Source: Eutypa lata | Lineage: Eukaryota > Ascomycota > Sordariomycetes > Xylariales > Diatrypaceae | Assembly: GCA_022661535.1 (NCBI GenBank) | Contig: JAKULF010000003.1 | Span: 5,766,001 to 5,830,000 of the forward strand | DNA length: 64,000 nucleotides | Reading direction: 5' to 3' | In this document: one piece after another, positions 21,854 to 33,292 of the stretch | Numbering within the stretch: position 1 is the first letter of the stretch | Layout of the letters: each line of letters begins with the position of its first letter | The notes under the pieces: generated by a model | Database searches by the model: none | What the model saw: only the letters and a program-made list of their open reading frames with translations | Told to the model about the DNA's origin: nothing | Made by a program: the position numbers and the translations under genes

Positions 21854-22134
21854 CTGCCGCGAACCGACGACCTGTCCCATCCCTGCAGCAGGAGCGAGAA
21901 ATACGGCGAGCGCTTCGGGATCGACTGCACATGCTCCGCCACCATCAAGAACCCCCGCAACAGCTTCGCATTGTAACGCACTTGATAGACCGGTATATCA
22001 CCGAACCTCAAAATGGCACTAGGTTCCTGGAACATATCCGGCGGTATGGTGGTGTGCCACCCTTGTTGCGGCAGCAGCAACTGCAACTGCAACAGCTACA
22101 GGTACAGCAACAGCAACGGCGCAGGGCAGCATAG
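20947..22134 (+). CDS. RING-finger protein with Asn/Gly/Gln tracts
   Basis: The main exon starts after a CATTCACAG acceptor (21134) and runs to TAG 22134. The RING is RCGICDDHVLAFPPG, then NVVVLPCGHFYGTTCIARWR and TPTCPACRYPL, i.e. a C3HC4/H2-type zinc site suited to E2 binding, so a probable E3 ubiquitin ligase. A second cysteine pair follows in KYCPSCRQKRI. Between and after lie Asn/Asp and Gly runs, a Gln-9 tract and a Gln/Leu-rich tail. The 5' exon is unsure: ATG 20947, 20987 or 21039 could each serve with different donors, and only some keep the frame. The coding simple repeats (GGT at 21590, CAG at 21826) are likely length-variable. Confidence 0.65.
21585..21860 (+). repeat. coding trinucleotide repeats (GAT/GGT and CAG)
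   Basis: Imperfect AAT/GAT and GGT repeats at about 21560-21612 encode Asn, Asp and Gly runs. A CAG array at about 21826-21850 encodes nine Gln. Such tracts expand and contract easily. Confidence 0.8.
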
Positions 22135-22946
22135 AGTGAGTACATAGCGACCTACCCACTTGCCTACATAGTTGTTGATCGCTGAAACAAACAGAAGAAA
22201 CATGGATGGATGGAATTCCGTCTCGTCTGGGGTTTATTTGGTCTTTCAAGTTTATTCATCAGTCTGCTTCGTACTTGATATCCCTTTCAACGAGGCACTT
22301 TTAACTGGTTAGGGCGTTTATGGGTTAATTTTTGGCTATCACCTTTAACAGCATTGTTTTTACCAAAGCCACCAAGAGGGAAAAATGAAAACAACATTAC
22401 ATAGATTGAAGAAATGTGTAATTTCCACTTGATTATGACGTTTGATACATTGTGACTTGAACCTCTTTTCTCGTGTAAAGATATTTGGTAGTTTGACACA
22501 GGCTCTGATAACTGTCTCTTGGACATTGTACATTAATAAACTGTCTGAGCCATCTCAAGGAATCCATGAAGATCCTCTACCTACATATCCTCACCATCTG
22601 TAGCACTCTAGCTTTGCATGAACGCACATCGCACCGCATCCAACCCAGAACGAGATGGCAGATGATCACCATGTATTTTGAATATCTTTGATTACACTAG
22701 AGCATCGTCAAGAAGTACATACAGATAAGGTATTGAGGGAGCTATGTAAGTAACCTGACTCTTTGTTTGTCCGTCGGCTAGACGCTTCTTCTAGCCTATT
22801 GTAAAATAGGCCGTAGTAGTAGGTGTTATGAAATAACCACCTAGTATCATTTGCCTCCCTAGGCACCTCACAGAGAAGGATTCATCCCTCCCCATAATAT
22901 TGCTACAAAAGCTGCCCCTGCCCCGTTCTTCAACTACGAGGACGTT
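22135..22946. other. convergent 3' intergenic region
   Basis: About 0.8 kb between the 3' ends of the RING gene and the NADH dehydrogenase gene. No coding or RNA signal was recognised. Confidence 0.4.
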
Positions 22947-25152
22947 TTAAAAACTCATGAGATCTGTTTTATGGTGAAAAAAAGTTAGCAACATCCTTCC
23001 AACAACACGTAGCAATAGGCGGAAGAAAAAGATAGCGAGCATATATAGTATAATCCCTATCACTTCTGCGCTTACCTCTCCCGAACAAGCCCCTCTTCGC
23101 CCAATCCATCGCCATCAGGACCCTCGTCCTAACGCCCACGCTCTGGGCGAAGTAGACGGAGCGCCAGGCGTAGACGGCCCAGAGGCCGCCAGTGAGGTTC
23201 CAGCCGCGCGGGCCGAGGTCGAAGACGGCCGAGTTCCCGATGTAGGCCAGGCTGCCGAGGTGGTGGTAGACGAAGGCGCCGTAGCAGGCCTCGTCGACGT
23301 CGCCGTCGCGGATGTCGTTGGCGCGGAGGCCGGGGGCGAAGCGCGCCAGCTTGCTGAACTTGTGCGCCAGGTAGATGCCCTGCTGGTTGGCGCGCTGCGC
23401 CGTCGCCGGCAGCGACGTCAGCTTGCTGTCGATCTGCTTGAGGAGCTCGCGCAGCTCGCCGAAGTCCAGCGTCCCGCTCTGGTCCTTGTCGAAGTCCGCG
23501 AACAGCTTGTCGAGCCGCTTCAGGTGCGACACCGCCTGCGGGAACCGCCGCCGCACGTCCGCCGCCACGTCCCGCCAGTCGCTGAAGTGCAGCTCGAGCC
23601 CCTCCGGGTCCTTCCCGTGCTTGAAGGCCAGCCCCCGCAGGAACGACACCACGTTGTCGGCGATGTTGTTCTGCACCGTCGCGCAGTCCCCGATCGCGTA
23701 CACGTCGCCCAGCGGCGTCCCGTTCACCCGCAGGTGCGTGTCCGTTTCCAGGGCGTGCCGGTTGCTCTGCGCCGCGCCGAGCTTGGCCGCGATGCGCTTG
23801 CAGAGGTCGGCTTGCGAGACGCCCGTCGACCAGAGGCAGAAGCCTGCTGGGATTTCCTTGGTCACGATGACCCCTTCTTCGTTCTTTTGCGTGAACACTA
23901 TCTTGTCGGGGAATACCTCCTGCACTCTCGAGTTGGTGAGGATTTCCACTTGGTCGCGGGCGAACTTCTCCTCGGCGTATTTGGACAGTGTTTCGTCGTA
24001 GGTGTTCAGGATGTGGCTGCGGCTTTGGATGAGGTGGACCGAGATCTCGTTACGTAGGATACGAGGGAATCTCTTAGTTAGGTCCTCGTTTAGTAGATCG
24101 TAGAGTTCAGCTGCGAATTCGACACCGGTGGGACCGCCGCCACTGACGACAAACGACAAGAGCCGTTTGCGCTCATCGTCTGGCGTCGTTGGAAGACAGG
24201 CAAGCTCCATGTTCTTGATGACTTGGTTCCGAATCATTCGAGCATCATTGATGTCCTTAAGGAAGAAGCAGTTGTCCAAGCCCTTAACACCGTGTGGATT
24301 CGTAACAGATCCGACCGCAATAACGAGTTTGTCGTAGGGCACATAGAATCGCACTTCGTTCCCCTTGGCGTCGGTCTGCGAGCACTCGACGAGTTTATGG
24401 GAAAATTCGACGTCTTCGGCGTTGGCCCGGAGGAAATGGCCTCGCACTTTCATGAGGATCCTCCGTATAGGTTCGACCAAACTTCGCATCTCAAGAGTAC
24501 CGACAGTCGCGGAGGGGAGCATAGGAGTAAACAGGAAATAATTCTTTGGGCTAATGACTGTGATGTGGTAATCACCCGGGTTGATCTGCTTGAGCAGAGC
24601 GACGCTACCCCAACCGCCACCTAGGATAACAAGCCTAGGCTTATCCTTGTTCTTCCTGGCCTCCTCACTTTCGTCATCGTCTAGAAAGGCTTTAATGATG
24701 GGGAGGTTCTTGGGACCCCCTCGAGGAGGGTCCAGGGCGGCAGCGGAGACATCGCAGTCGCCAAACGTGATCGACTCTTTGTAGGTCGTAGAATCATATA
24801 TGAAGAAAGCAGCGAGCAGGAAACCGATGAACCCGATTCCGGTACCAAAAATGGCTGCTGAGCGGTAGGCAAAGTTCAGGACGGCGGAGCGCCGCTGAGG
24901 GAGGGGTTTCCCAGAAAGAGCGCGGACGGCTTTCAAGGGAGGGGTAAGCGGTTGTGTCGTTTTCGAGCGCGCGTTGTTGCTATTGCGCGCCGATAAAGGC
25001 TTTGATCGAAAGAGCTTGGCGAAATTACGAGTTTGTATAGCATTTGCCCGCTGCGTAAACGCTGAAGATGAGGTTAAACGAAAGCTAGGAGAAGAGCTCT
25101 TGCTACCAGCCCGAAAGGCGGCGGCTAGACCTGCCCCTCGCGGCGCGGACAT
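22947..25152 (-). CDS. external alternative NADH:ubiquinone oxidoreductase with EF-hand
   Basis: Rotenone-insensitive type II NADH dehydrogenase of the mitochondrial inner membrane, passing electrons from NADH to ubiquinone without proton pumping. Start ATG 25152 (MSAPRGAGLAAAFRAG), an Arg/Ser-rich targeting peptide; one membrane segment near residues 90-115 (FGTGIGFIGFLLAAFFIY). The FAD site is LVILGGGWGSVALLKQ, followed by FTPMLPSATVGTLEMRS; the NADH site is VVSGGGPTGVEFAAELYDLL; YAIGDCATVQ closes the second nucleotide fold. An EF-hand insert DKDQSGTLDFGE marks the Ca-responsive external form (NDE1 type). The frame runs to GLFGR at 23076. A 112-nt intron (GTAAGC...AACAG) then leads to a 17-nt exon giving DLMSF and TAA, restoring the family's GRDxSxF end. 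Total 697 residues. Confidence 0.92.
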
Positions 25153-25794
25153 CACACAAGAAAGTAGTCGAGTCTCAGTTCAAGAGGAAATGCTTCATGG
25201 TGTGCTAATAAAAAAAGATTTAAAACTCAATTTAAAAACAACATTGTTGAAATAGCTTCCATAGTAGAATCCAATTGGATTAAAGAGGCGAAAGATTCGA
25301 AAAATTTCAAGGAAGAAAAAAAAAACCTCTACACCTACTTAACTCGTGTTGATTACTGAGATGTTTTTTCCCCTTTGTTCCTTAAATTCCGGGAAGCTCT
25401 TGAGACGGGACTAAACAATGCTATGCAGCCCGCATATCGCAGTTAATACGTCATACATTAGTCGCACTAGCGCACAACTACTCTTTATCAATCAGTGACT
25501 ACATAGTTAGTTATCCCCTGAATCGTCTAAGCGCTCGGCATGGGATCCACTAGATCTCTTTTTTTTTTTCAACAGCGTTAACGGCCCGTCTTTTATATTG
25601 GCTCGTGATGTTGACGGAACTCACGGAGACAATCACGGGTATAATCGTGGTAACTTCTAGTCACTGAGATGGACCTGGCAAATGAATCAAACGTATGACA
25701 ACTGTGATTTCTATTGTCAGTCAAATAGAAGTATGTTTGACTACAGTACCTATGTAATTATACCTATGCATGTAACTATGCTGAAAAACATCGA
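25153..25794. other. intergenic, NADH dehydrogenase promoter side
   Basis: AT-rich, with a poly-T run at about 25560 and no coding signal. Confidence 0.4.
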
Positions 25795-27105
25795 CTATAT
25801 GGTGAAGTCCTTGTAGGACCACTTCTCCGTAAGCTTTGTTTTAGCTTGCTTCTTGAAAGGTATTCTTCTCCGGGCCTCCGTTTTTCCTCTGACCAACAGA
25901 CTCCTATATCGGTCCTTTAGCAAATTGCCCTCAGGTTTGAGCAATCGCAGCGAATCTTGCAGTTCATCCGGGAGAACCAGTTCTAGGTCCTTTTCTGGGA
26001 GCTTGAATTTGCCTAGTTGTCTTCGACGAAGAATTTCGTCGTTCCCTTCAGAGCTGCTGTCGTCGTTCTGCTCAGCACCTTCTAGGGCTAGCTGGGCGTC
26101 TCTTTCCGCGACGGCCTTCGCAATCTGCTTGATCTGTTCTGCTTGTGCCTTCTTTACGCGAATTTTAGATTCGTGTCTGAGGCGGCGCTCCTCCTCCTTA
26201 CGTCGCTTGATCCTATTTCGCTGGGCCGGAGTCTTCCGTTCTGGCCGCTTGACCGAAGGCTTCAATTCCTCTCCGCCACTCTGGACTCCTTCCCATTCCG
26301 AGTCCTCATCCCACTCCGACAACTCGGCTCGCGCTTCGGCAGCTTCCGCCTCTGCGGCAGAACGGGCCGCCGCCTCTTTCTTGATACGGTCTGCCTCTTC
26401 CGCTTCCAAGCGTTTCTTCTCAGCCTCGACGGCTTTATTAGATTCCTCAGTATATCGAGCCTCGTAATCATCGAATGCCGGGTTGTAGCTGTAGCCACCA
26501 GTGGGCTTCTGCACCGCGGGCACAGCTTTTCCACTCGCCAATAAGGATAGAGATTTATGGGTTATTGTCTTGGGGGCTTTCTTCTTATCGTTTCTCACAT
26601 CGTGTACAGTCTTATCGGTTTTTGGCTCGGGCTCTACAGTCCAAGGGTCATATGCAGCATCCGTGATTTCGATCGTAGACTCATGGTGACCGTCGGCGAC
26701 TCTCCGTAACCGATTTAGTTCCTTATGGGTAACATACTGCGTCCTAAGTCGCTTGGCTGGGATTATTCCGTCTGTAGTCTTGTCACCAGACCGCTTGCGC
26801 ATAGGAACTGCGGCGACAGCTGAGCGGGCGGCAATGATTTCATCCGCCTTCAAAGACTTTGATGTATGTTTAGGAAAGCGTTTAGGGATAGAGGCATCGC
26901 CAACGGTATCGAGGGTGAAAAGTTCTTCGGACGGACGCTCAGCAACGACACCACCTTCGATTATCTCCTTGTTCAATTCTTCGAGACCCTCCTGGACTTC
27001 GGTAACATCAACATTTTTCCTCCAAGCCTTCTTGCCCTTTCTCGATGGTTGGCTGTAAGTTGCAGGGGCACTTGGTGTGCCCTTTAGGGGCTGAATGACC
27101 GGCAT
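25795..27105 (-). CDS. NOP53: ribosome biogenesis protein Nop53 (GLTSCR2 family)
   Basis: An intronless 436-residue nucleolar protein needed for late 60S subunit maturation; in yeast it recruits the exosome with Mtr4 to process ITS2/5.8S. The order of blocks fits the family: SQPSRKGKKAWRKNVDVTEV at the N-terminus, LFTLDT near residue 63, PAKRLRTQYVTHKELNRL, YDPWTVEP, KPTGGYSYNPAFDDYEA in the middle, a long charged coiled coil (EAEKKRLEAEEADRIKKEAA), RKTPAQRNRIKRRKEEERR, and the C-terminal ELVLPDELQDSLRLLKPEGN with RGKTEARRRIPFKKQAK. The start at ATG 27105 precedes the conserved RKGKKAWR block directly. It shares a 1.1 kb divergent intergenic region with YPT6. Confidence 0.93.
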   Translation of the reverse strand: MPVIQPLKGTPSAPATYSQPSRKGKKAWRKNVDVTEVQEGLEELNKEIIEGGVVAERPSEELFTLDTVGDASIPKRFPKHTSKSLKADEIIAARSAVAAVPMRKRSGDKTTDGIIPAKRLRTQYVTHKELNRLRRVADGHHESTIEITDAAYDPWTVEPEPKTDKTVHDVRNDKKKAPKTITHKSLSLLASGKAVPAVQKPTGGYSYNPAFDDYEARYTEESNKAVEAEKKRLEAEEADRIKKEAAARSAAEAEAAEARAELSEWDEDSEWEGVQSGGEELKPSVKRPERKTPAQRNRIKRRKEEERRLRHESKIRVKKAQAEQIKQIAKAVAERDAQLALEGAEQNDDSSSEGNDEILRRRQLGKFKLPEKDLELVLPDELQDSLRLLKPEGNLLKDRYRSLLVRGKTEARRRIPFKKQAKTKLTEKWSYKDFTI

Positions 27106-28204
27106 AGCTTTTTAATTGTCGTCTCCAATATCGCACTCTATAATGTTGGGCAAGTATAGAAGATTGCGTGAATCTTTGGAGGCGTGTGAGTTGAGTGACT
27201 ACTGACAGCGGATTCACTGAATGGTTGATGTGGGGAAAGGTCAGCGGCGCTGGAAATTTTTACTTGGATGGTAAAATATTATCTTATCGATAAATACTTT
27301 CCGTTTTGGGAAAAGAAGACCTTACCTAATTATTTTGAGTACTAGTGGATGGGGTAGCGGCTCGGCAGGCAAACCAGAATCAGGGAATGAAAATCGGCAG
27401 GTCGGCACCCCGATTAGTTTGTTTGTTTGTTCACCGATTCAGTTGCAACAACGTACCGGTGGCCTGACGGTTTACAGTTCTTTAGGATTGTAGTTATTAA
27501 GGGGTAGGTTTGTAGGTAGGTACCTAGTTATTCATGCAATCCATTGGATTTGGTTTCCAAACCAAAGCCATGGCTGCTCAATGGGGTTCGGCGCAACTAT
27601 GATAATAAAGTTATTCGATTTTCCAATGATGTTTTCATCCGTACAGTTAACGGTAATGATTAGCACCTTAGGTACCTAGCATTTGCGTACATAGTTACAC
27701 AGGCATACATACCTACATAGGTACACAACCTCCAGCTAACTTTACCAAGAACCTTAACCTTCCGTATGGAAACTACCGCCTCCTTTTTTTATGACATTAG
27801 ACCGACTAACCATGTTAGCAAGCCGGCAAGCAAGCCTCACTAGAAATATTTACTCCATCAATACCACAAATAATTCATCCTTCTCGTCTCACTTGAATCA
27901 ATACATTCTAAAGGGAACCTGCAAATCGTATCTCTAATTCTCTGTTATTATAAATTGTCTTTCAACTTTAGCACTAATCAGGGAAACCCGCTCTTCCGGC
28001 CGCCCCATTGTTCCCACTTACATAACCAAAGTACACCCCCGGAAACCCAACATCACATACTCCATACTTAGGCTACTTACGCCTTTCAAGAGCTGCGTAT
28101 TCTACCACCTCAGCCGAGCCGATCCCTTTCGAAGAGCAGTCTGTTTGTCACTATCACGTACATAACCATACACCAAATCTCGAAACGAAATTCCGACCGC
28201 AAAA
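27106..28204. promoter_or_regulatory. divergent promoter region NOP53 / YPT6
   Basis: 1.1 kb between two divergent housekeeping genes. It is rich in TAGGTA/TACCTA words (GTAGGTAGGTACCTAG at about 27512, CTTAGGTACCTAGC at about 27667, CATACCTACATAGGTAC at about 27708). No coding signal was seen. Confidence 0.45.
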
Positions 28205-29201
<997 letters not shown>

Positions 29202-29832
29202 GAGCGCAGTTCCAATCGATCCCGACCTTACGACGTTACCCATACGTATGCCATACATATTCGATACGACTAGGGTTAGCGTGGTAGGGTATCATGAGCA
29301 TAGCCCGAGCTGGCAAGTTGGCGGATTAGCGTTGACGACTGTTGTATAATACGGGATAAAAAGCAGTATGGCATCGAGATAATGACAGAGAAGATCAAGA
29401 GAAGCGAATTTTACAGATATGACCTTTTAGTATATGTAATACTCTATTTCACTCCGAATGGAGAAGACGTCTACTGCAATCCCATGCTACCGCTTGATTC
29501 CTATGTCGACCAAAACATACGGCTTGTATTCAAAGCTCGCAGGTTTCACGACAAGGGTCATGTGCCTAAGTAGGCACTACACTGTTGCTGGCGATTGGAA
29601 ATTTCTATGATGCATATACATGTGTGGCAATATTTCTTACAATGACATAGACATGATATCTGACAGGAATGTTTAAAACTGTGCACTGTGCTGAGTCTGA
29701 GAAATTATGTGTAACCAAGCAGACAGCAGACATGATGAGTCCTTAACTCTACCGTCGTTGTTCCGCATATATGATTTATGAACATAGTATAAACTTTTTA
29801 TTCACGAGGTCAACAGAAAAAAGAAAACCCAA
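29202..29832. other. convergent 3' intergenic region
   Basis: About 0.6 kb between the ends of YPT6 and the ribose-5-phosphate isomerase gene. A 63-residue frame at 29382 has no family resemblance and is treated as untranslated sequence. Confidence 0.4.
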
Positions 29833-30705
29833 TTACCCGCTCCCTATAGTCTCGACCGAGCCGTCCTGCATGCCGAAGTAAACCTTAACGGGCTTCTCAC
29901 CACCCTTGCCGAGCGCCATGGCCTCCGGGCCCGACAGGCCGGAGAAGATGCCGACCTCGAGCACGCCGCTGATGCTCTTGATGCGTGCGGCGAGGGCGTC
30001 GACGGTCCACAGCCCCTTGCTCGCATCCATCTTCTCCACCTCGGAGTTCAGCAGCAGCGGCGGGAAGGGCGCGTCGACGACGTGGTTCCCGTTGTCGGTG
30101 ACGATCTCGCCGGCCTTCCCGGGCAGGCCGGAGCGGATGAAGGGCTTCTTGCTGCCGAGGAGCAGCAGCTCGCGGCGCACGGCCTCGGTGGCCAGCGGCT
30201 GCACCTCGATGGGGACGGCGGCCCAGCTGGTCAGGAGGCGCGGCACGCGCTTGCGGTAGTCGGCCACGCACACGAAGCGCTTGCTGAACTTGGCCACGAG
30301 CTTCTCCTGGTAGTGGCAGGCCCCGCCGCCCTTGATGCAGTTCAGCTCCGGGTCGACCTCGTCGGCCCCGTCGAAGCACACGTCGATGTACTGCTGCCCG
30401 GGCACGAACTCGTTGAACTCCAGCACGAGGTCGTCGATCGCGAGCACGCGGAGCCCCGCCTCCCGGATCAGCCCCTTCGACTGCGACCCCGTCGGCACGA
30501 ACTTCATCCGCGACGTCGCCGCCCGCGGCATCCCCGCGATCGCCTCCACCACGTACTTGATCGTGCTCCCGCTCCCGATCCCGATGTACGTGTACGACGG
30601 GTCGAGGTAGTCCTCGACGGCTTTGCGGCCCGCGGCCCGCTTCGCCGACTCGACGAGGTCGCCGGCCGTCGTCACGGGCACGGGGAGGGGCGGCTCGATG
30701 CTCAT
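29833..30705 (-). CDS. RKI1: ribose-5-phosphate isomerase A
   Basis: Interconverts ribose-5-phosphate and ribulose-5-phosphate in the non-oxidative pentose phosphate pathway; cytosolic. It is an intronless 290-residue protein starting at ATG 30705. The family blocks are all visible: AAGRKAVEDYLDPSYTYIGI, GSGSTIKYVVEAI, FVPTGSQSKGLI, IDVCFDGADEVDPELNCIKG with GGGACHYQEKLVA (catalytic Asp/Lys region), RVPRLLTSWAAVPIEVQP, VTDNGNHVVDAPF and EVGIFSG near the end. The coding region is extremely GC-rich in third positions, and the antisense strand therefore shows long spurious frames. A CTG/CAG simple repeat sits just upstream of the start (30708-30725). Confidence 0.96.
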   Translation of the reverse strand: MSIEPPLPVPVTTAGDLVESAKRAAGRKAVEDYLDPSYTYIGIGSGSTIKYVVEAIAGMPRAATSRMKFVPTGSQSKGLIREAGLRVLAIDDLVLEFNEFVPGQQYIDVCFDGADEVDPELNCIKGGGACHYQEKLVAKFSKRFVCVADYRKRVPRLLTSWAAVPIEVQPLATEAVRRELLLLGSKKPFIRSGLPGKAGEIVTDNGNHVVDAPFPPLLLNSEVEKMDASKGLWTVDALAARIKSISGVLEVGIFSGLSGPEAMALGKGGEKPVKVYFGMQDGSVETIGSG

Positions 30706-33292
30706 TGGTGCTGCTGCTGCTGCTGGTGCTGGGGGTTTGGGAGATTGTGGCGGTGTTGTCGGCGGGAGGGATGTTTGGTCGCGACGACGGGAACTAGGTA
30801 CCGACGAAGAGGAAGGAATTGTTGTTAGCGTGTCGTGCCTCTCTATACGTACTCTTGCTGCTGCTTGGAATATCGGAAAGATGGGGGTTTTGTGACAGTA
30901 GATGCAAGACGAGTGCTAGGTATGAGGTAGCTTTGAACCCCACTTAGTGTTACATATAAAGAAGGGTCTTTTCAGGGTCTAGCTCTCTACTACGTAGTAA
31001 AATAGATGATATTGTATATCTATAAAAAAAGGAAGAAAACCCACTACACTTACTCTGTGAACGTTCTCGATTTAACTTGAGTTCTAGTGACAGATGCAGA
31101 TATCGAGGGTGCCTTCACAGCATGTAATAGTGGCGTTCTAAATGCCGCAGAGTACGTCAGACGTGATATGCTGCTGCTGATGCTGCTGCACCTATGAATC
31201 AAGGAGTTCATGAATCTCAAAGGCTGATTGTTGATTCGAGTGGGGAGAGAAAAACACCAAGATATAAATCAATTGCACCGGCGAAAGGATTAAGCGATAG
31301 CACTGGATTGCCGGCGTTAACTAATGCAGAATCCCTCCCGAATCCCATGCGTCTTGCCTCCGTTCTGGCAGGTATTGTATGTCGAAATGCACAGACTTGC
31401 ATGCTTTTCACCCTCGTCACGAAACATTCGGTCTGGAGCTCTTGTCATTTTGCTTGGTGTTGCGCGGAAAAATGACCCCACGTTGACCAGTGACGTTACG
31501 GGGTGAGGGGCAGAGACCAGGGGACTGCTTCTAATGTGTGTACCTATATACATTTCTACACACAGGTAGAGCTACTGTATCCAGGTACATACATATTGAG
31601 TGATGGCCTGACAAGCTACAGATCTACATGCCATTTTTCATATTTCTCACCCACATAACTCACCTAAAGCTTACAGATATATTTGCATGCACTAAAATCT
31701 AGACCGTTCTTTACGTCCATCGCTGTCGCTTGAGTGAGTTTGGTTGACAATAGATGGGAAAACAGCACAAAGCAAGATCCATTTATGCTCCAAGTCAGTA
31801 AGCTAGGGGAAACAGGTAACTATAGGCAAACATTAAAGCGAGGAAGAATGTTGTTGTCGAGCAAATGTCGCCTAATATTCGCGCTCGAGATTCTAGACAC
31901 AATAAGTTTCAAGGTTGTTACCAGGTCTTGGTAAAATATTTCCGTTCATGGGACGCTCCGATGAGGTAATTAGATGTTTTTTAGATATAGATTAGCTTCG
32001 TAGAAGATAGGTGCTTGCTTAAATCGAAGAAAATTTTAAAAAGAGCACTTGAAGAAAATAATAGTATACCATCAAGGTTATGATGATAATAAGCAAAATA
32101 TTTATTTTTTCGTCTCTATGAGCGGCGGGCATGATTTTAGGTCACATTGAAGTATAGGGAATACGGAATCCTCCGATCATCGGTGCAATGCAACTTCAGC
32201 CTCAGCCTGACGTGATAGCTTAGTTAGGTAACTCAGCCACAGATCTTTATGAAGCTTCAAGCTCATGCATATCATTTTGTTCGGGTTGATTGAATTGTCA
32301 GGGTCTGAAATGAACAGGTGGGAAATATTGCACTGGGCAAGAAATATATCTAGAAACTTTACCAAACTTCGGTACAATATCATACAAGCCGACTTCAATG
32401 TGTCGTAGGAATTGCCTGCCTTTTCTTACATATCATGCCATCAGTACTTTTCATCTTAGACAATCAGAACCTCAAATCATGAGTAATCACGCCTTCCGAT
32501 GAGCGGCATTATTCTCGTTTCGTGTTTCGGGATTTGATTTTTTTTTTTTGGTATGGTACAATTATTTGACGGCATGTCGTGATTCTGCGGATCTCGGACG
32601 GCATCGTTTTGACAAGAACTTTGTGGGACGGGTGGACGGCTATCTATGACGCAGCAATTCACACAAATGATCTACTGATTATCTAAGTGTTACTTTTTTA
32701 ACCCCAAGTGTCCAACTAGTAACATTCTAAATTGCTTGAAATGTCTCAAAAGCGGCATTTTCCATACCTTCGATCAAGGCTGAAGGACACAGTAGTAGTT
32801 GATACAAGAGTTTGCATCTAAACTTCAAGCAGAATAAATGTGATTTCTATTCCTATTCAACTTACTGATCATAATATCCTAGACTATGCTTCAAATCTGA
32901 CAGGAACCCTTGCGGGTCTCGGGCGGCTGAGAGGCGACTCTAGACCAACCTAGTGGAACCGACTGCCGTTCTCCAGAATTGCCTAATACGGTCAAATGGT
33001 AGTTTCAATTTGCCAAGTAGCTGGATCTGACCAAGGGAACGATGGCGATTGGTTGTTTGGTCGATCACGCAATCGTAGACTTTTATAGTGAATAGACTTC
33101 GGACAATGCTAAAGTCTCTGAGTTGCGGGGCAAATGGTGCAAGTTCGGGGTCTTTAGCCATGTTCGAAAGCTACTTGGGTCCAGTCGTGGGGACCTGTTA
33201 GCCTTCTTTGATTCCTACATCCGTGGGAGAGGGAAAAAAAATTAAATATAATTAAAAGCACGACTCGCTAGTTGAGGGGTCCTCTTGTCAAA
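30706..33292. other. 2.6 kb divergent intergenic region, no gene recognised
   Basis: Between the isomerase and sulfite reductase starts, only short frames occur, AT-rich, with none resembling a family. A second CTGCTGCTGATGCTGCTG repeat lies at 31169-31187. A 73-residue minus-strand frame at 32940-33161, close to the sulfite reductase promoter, has no recognisable relatives. Confidence 0.4.

Noticed and set aside
25795..26544. Long Ser/Arg-rich forward frames opposite NOP53.
   Set aside because: Antisense shadows of a Glu/Lys-rich coding region; such frames are expected opposite charged coiled coils.
30082..30828. A 248-codon forward frame opposite RKI1.
   Set aside because: Shadow of the GC-rich isomerase gene; no family resemblance.
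32940..33161. A 73-codon reverse frame upstream of the sulfite reductase gene.
   Set aside because: It might be a small divergent gene, but no family or splice partner could be recognised, and it overlaps the likely promoter.
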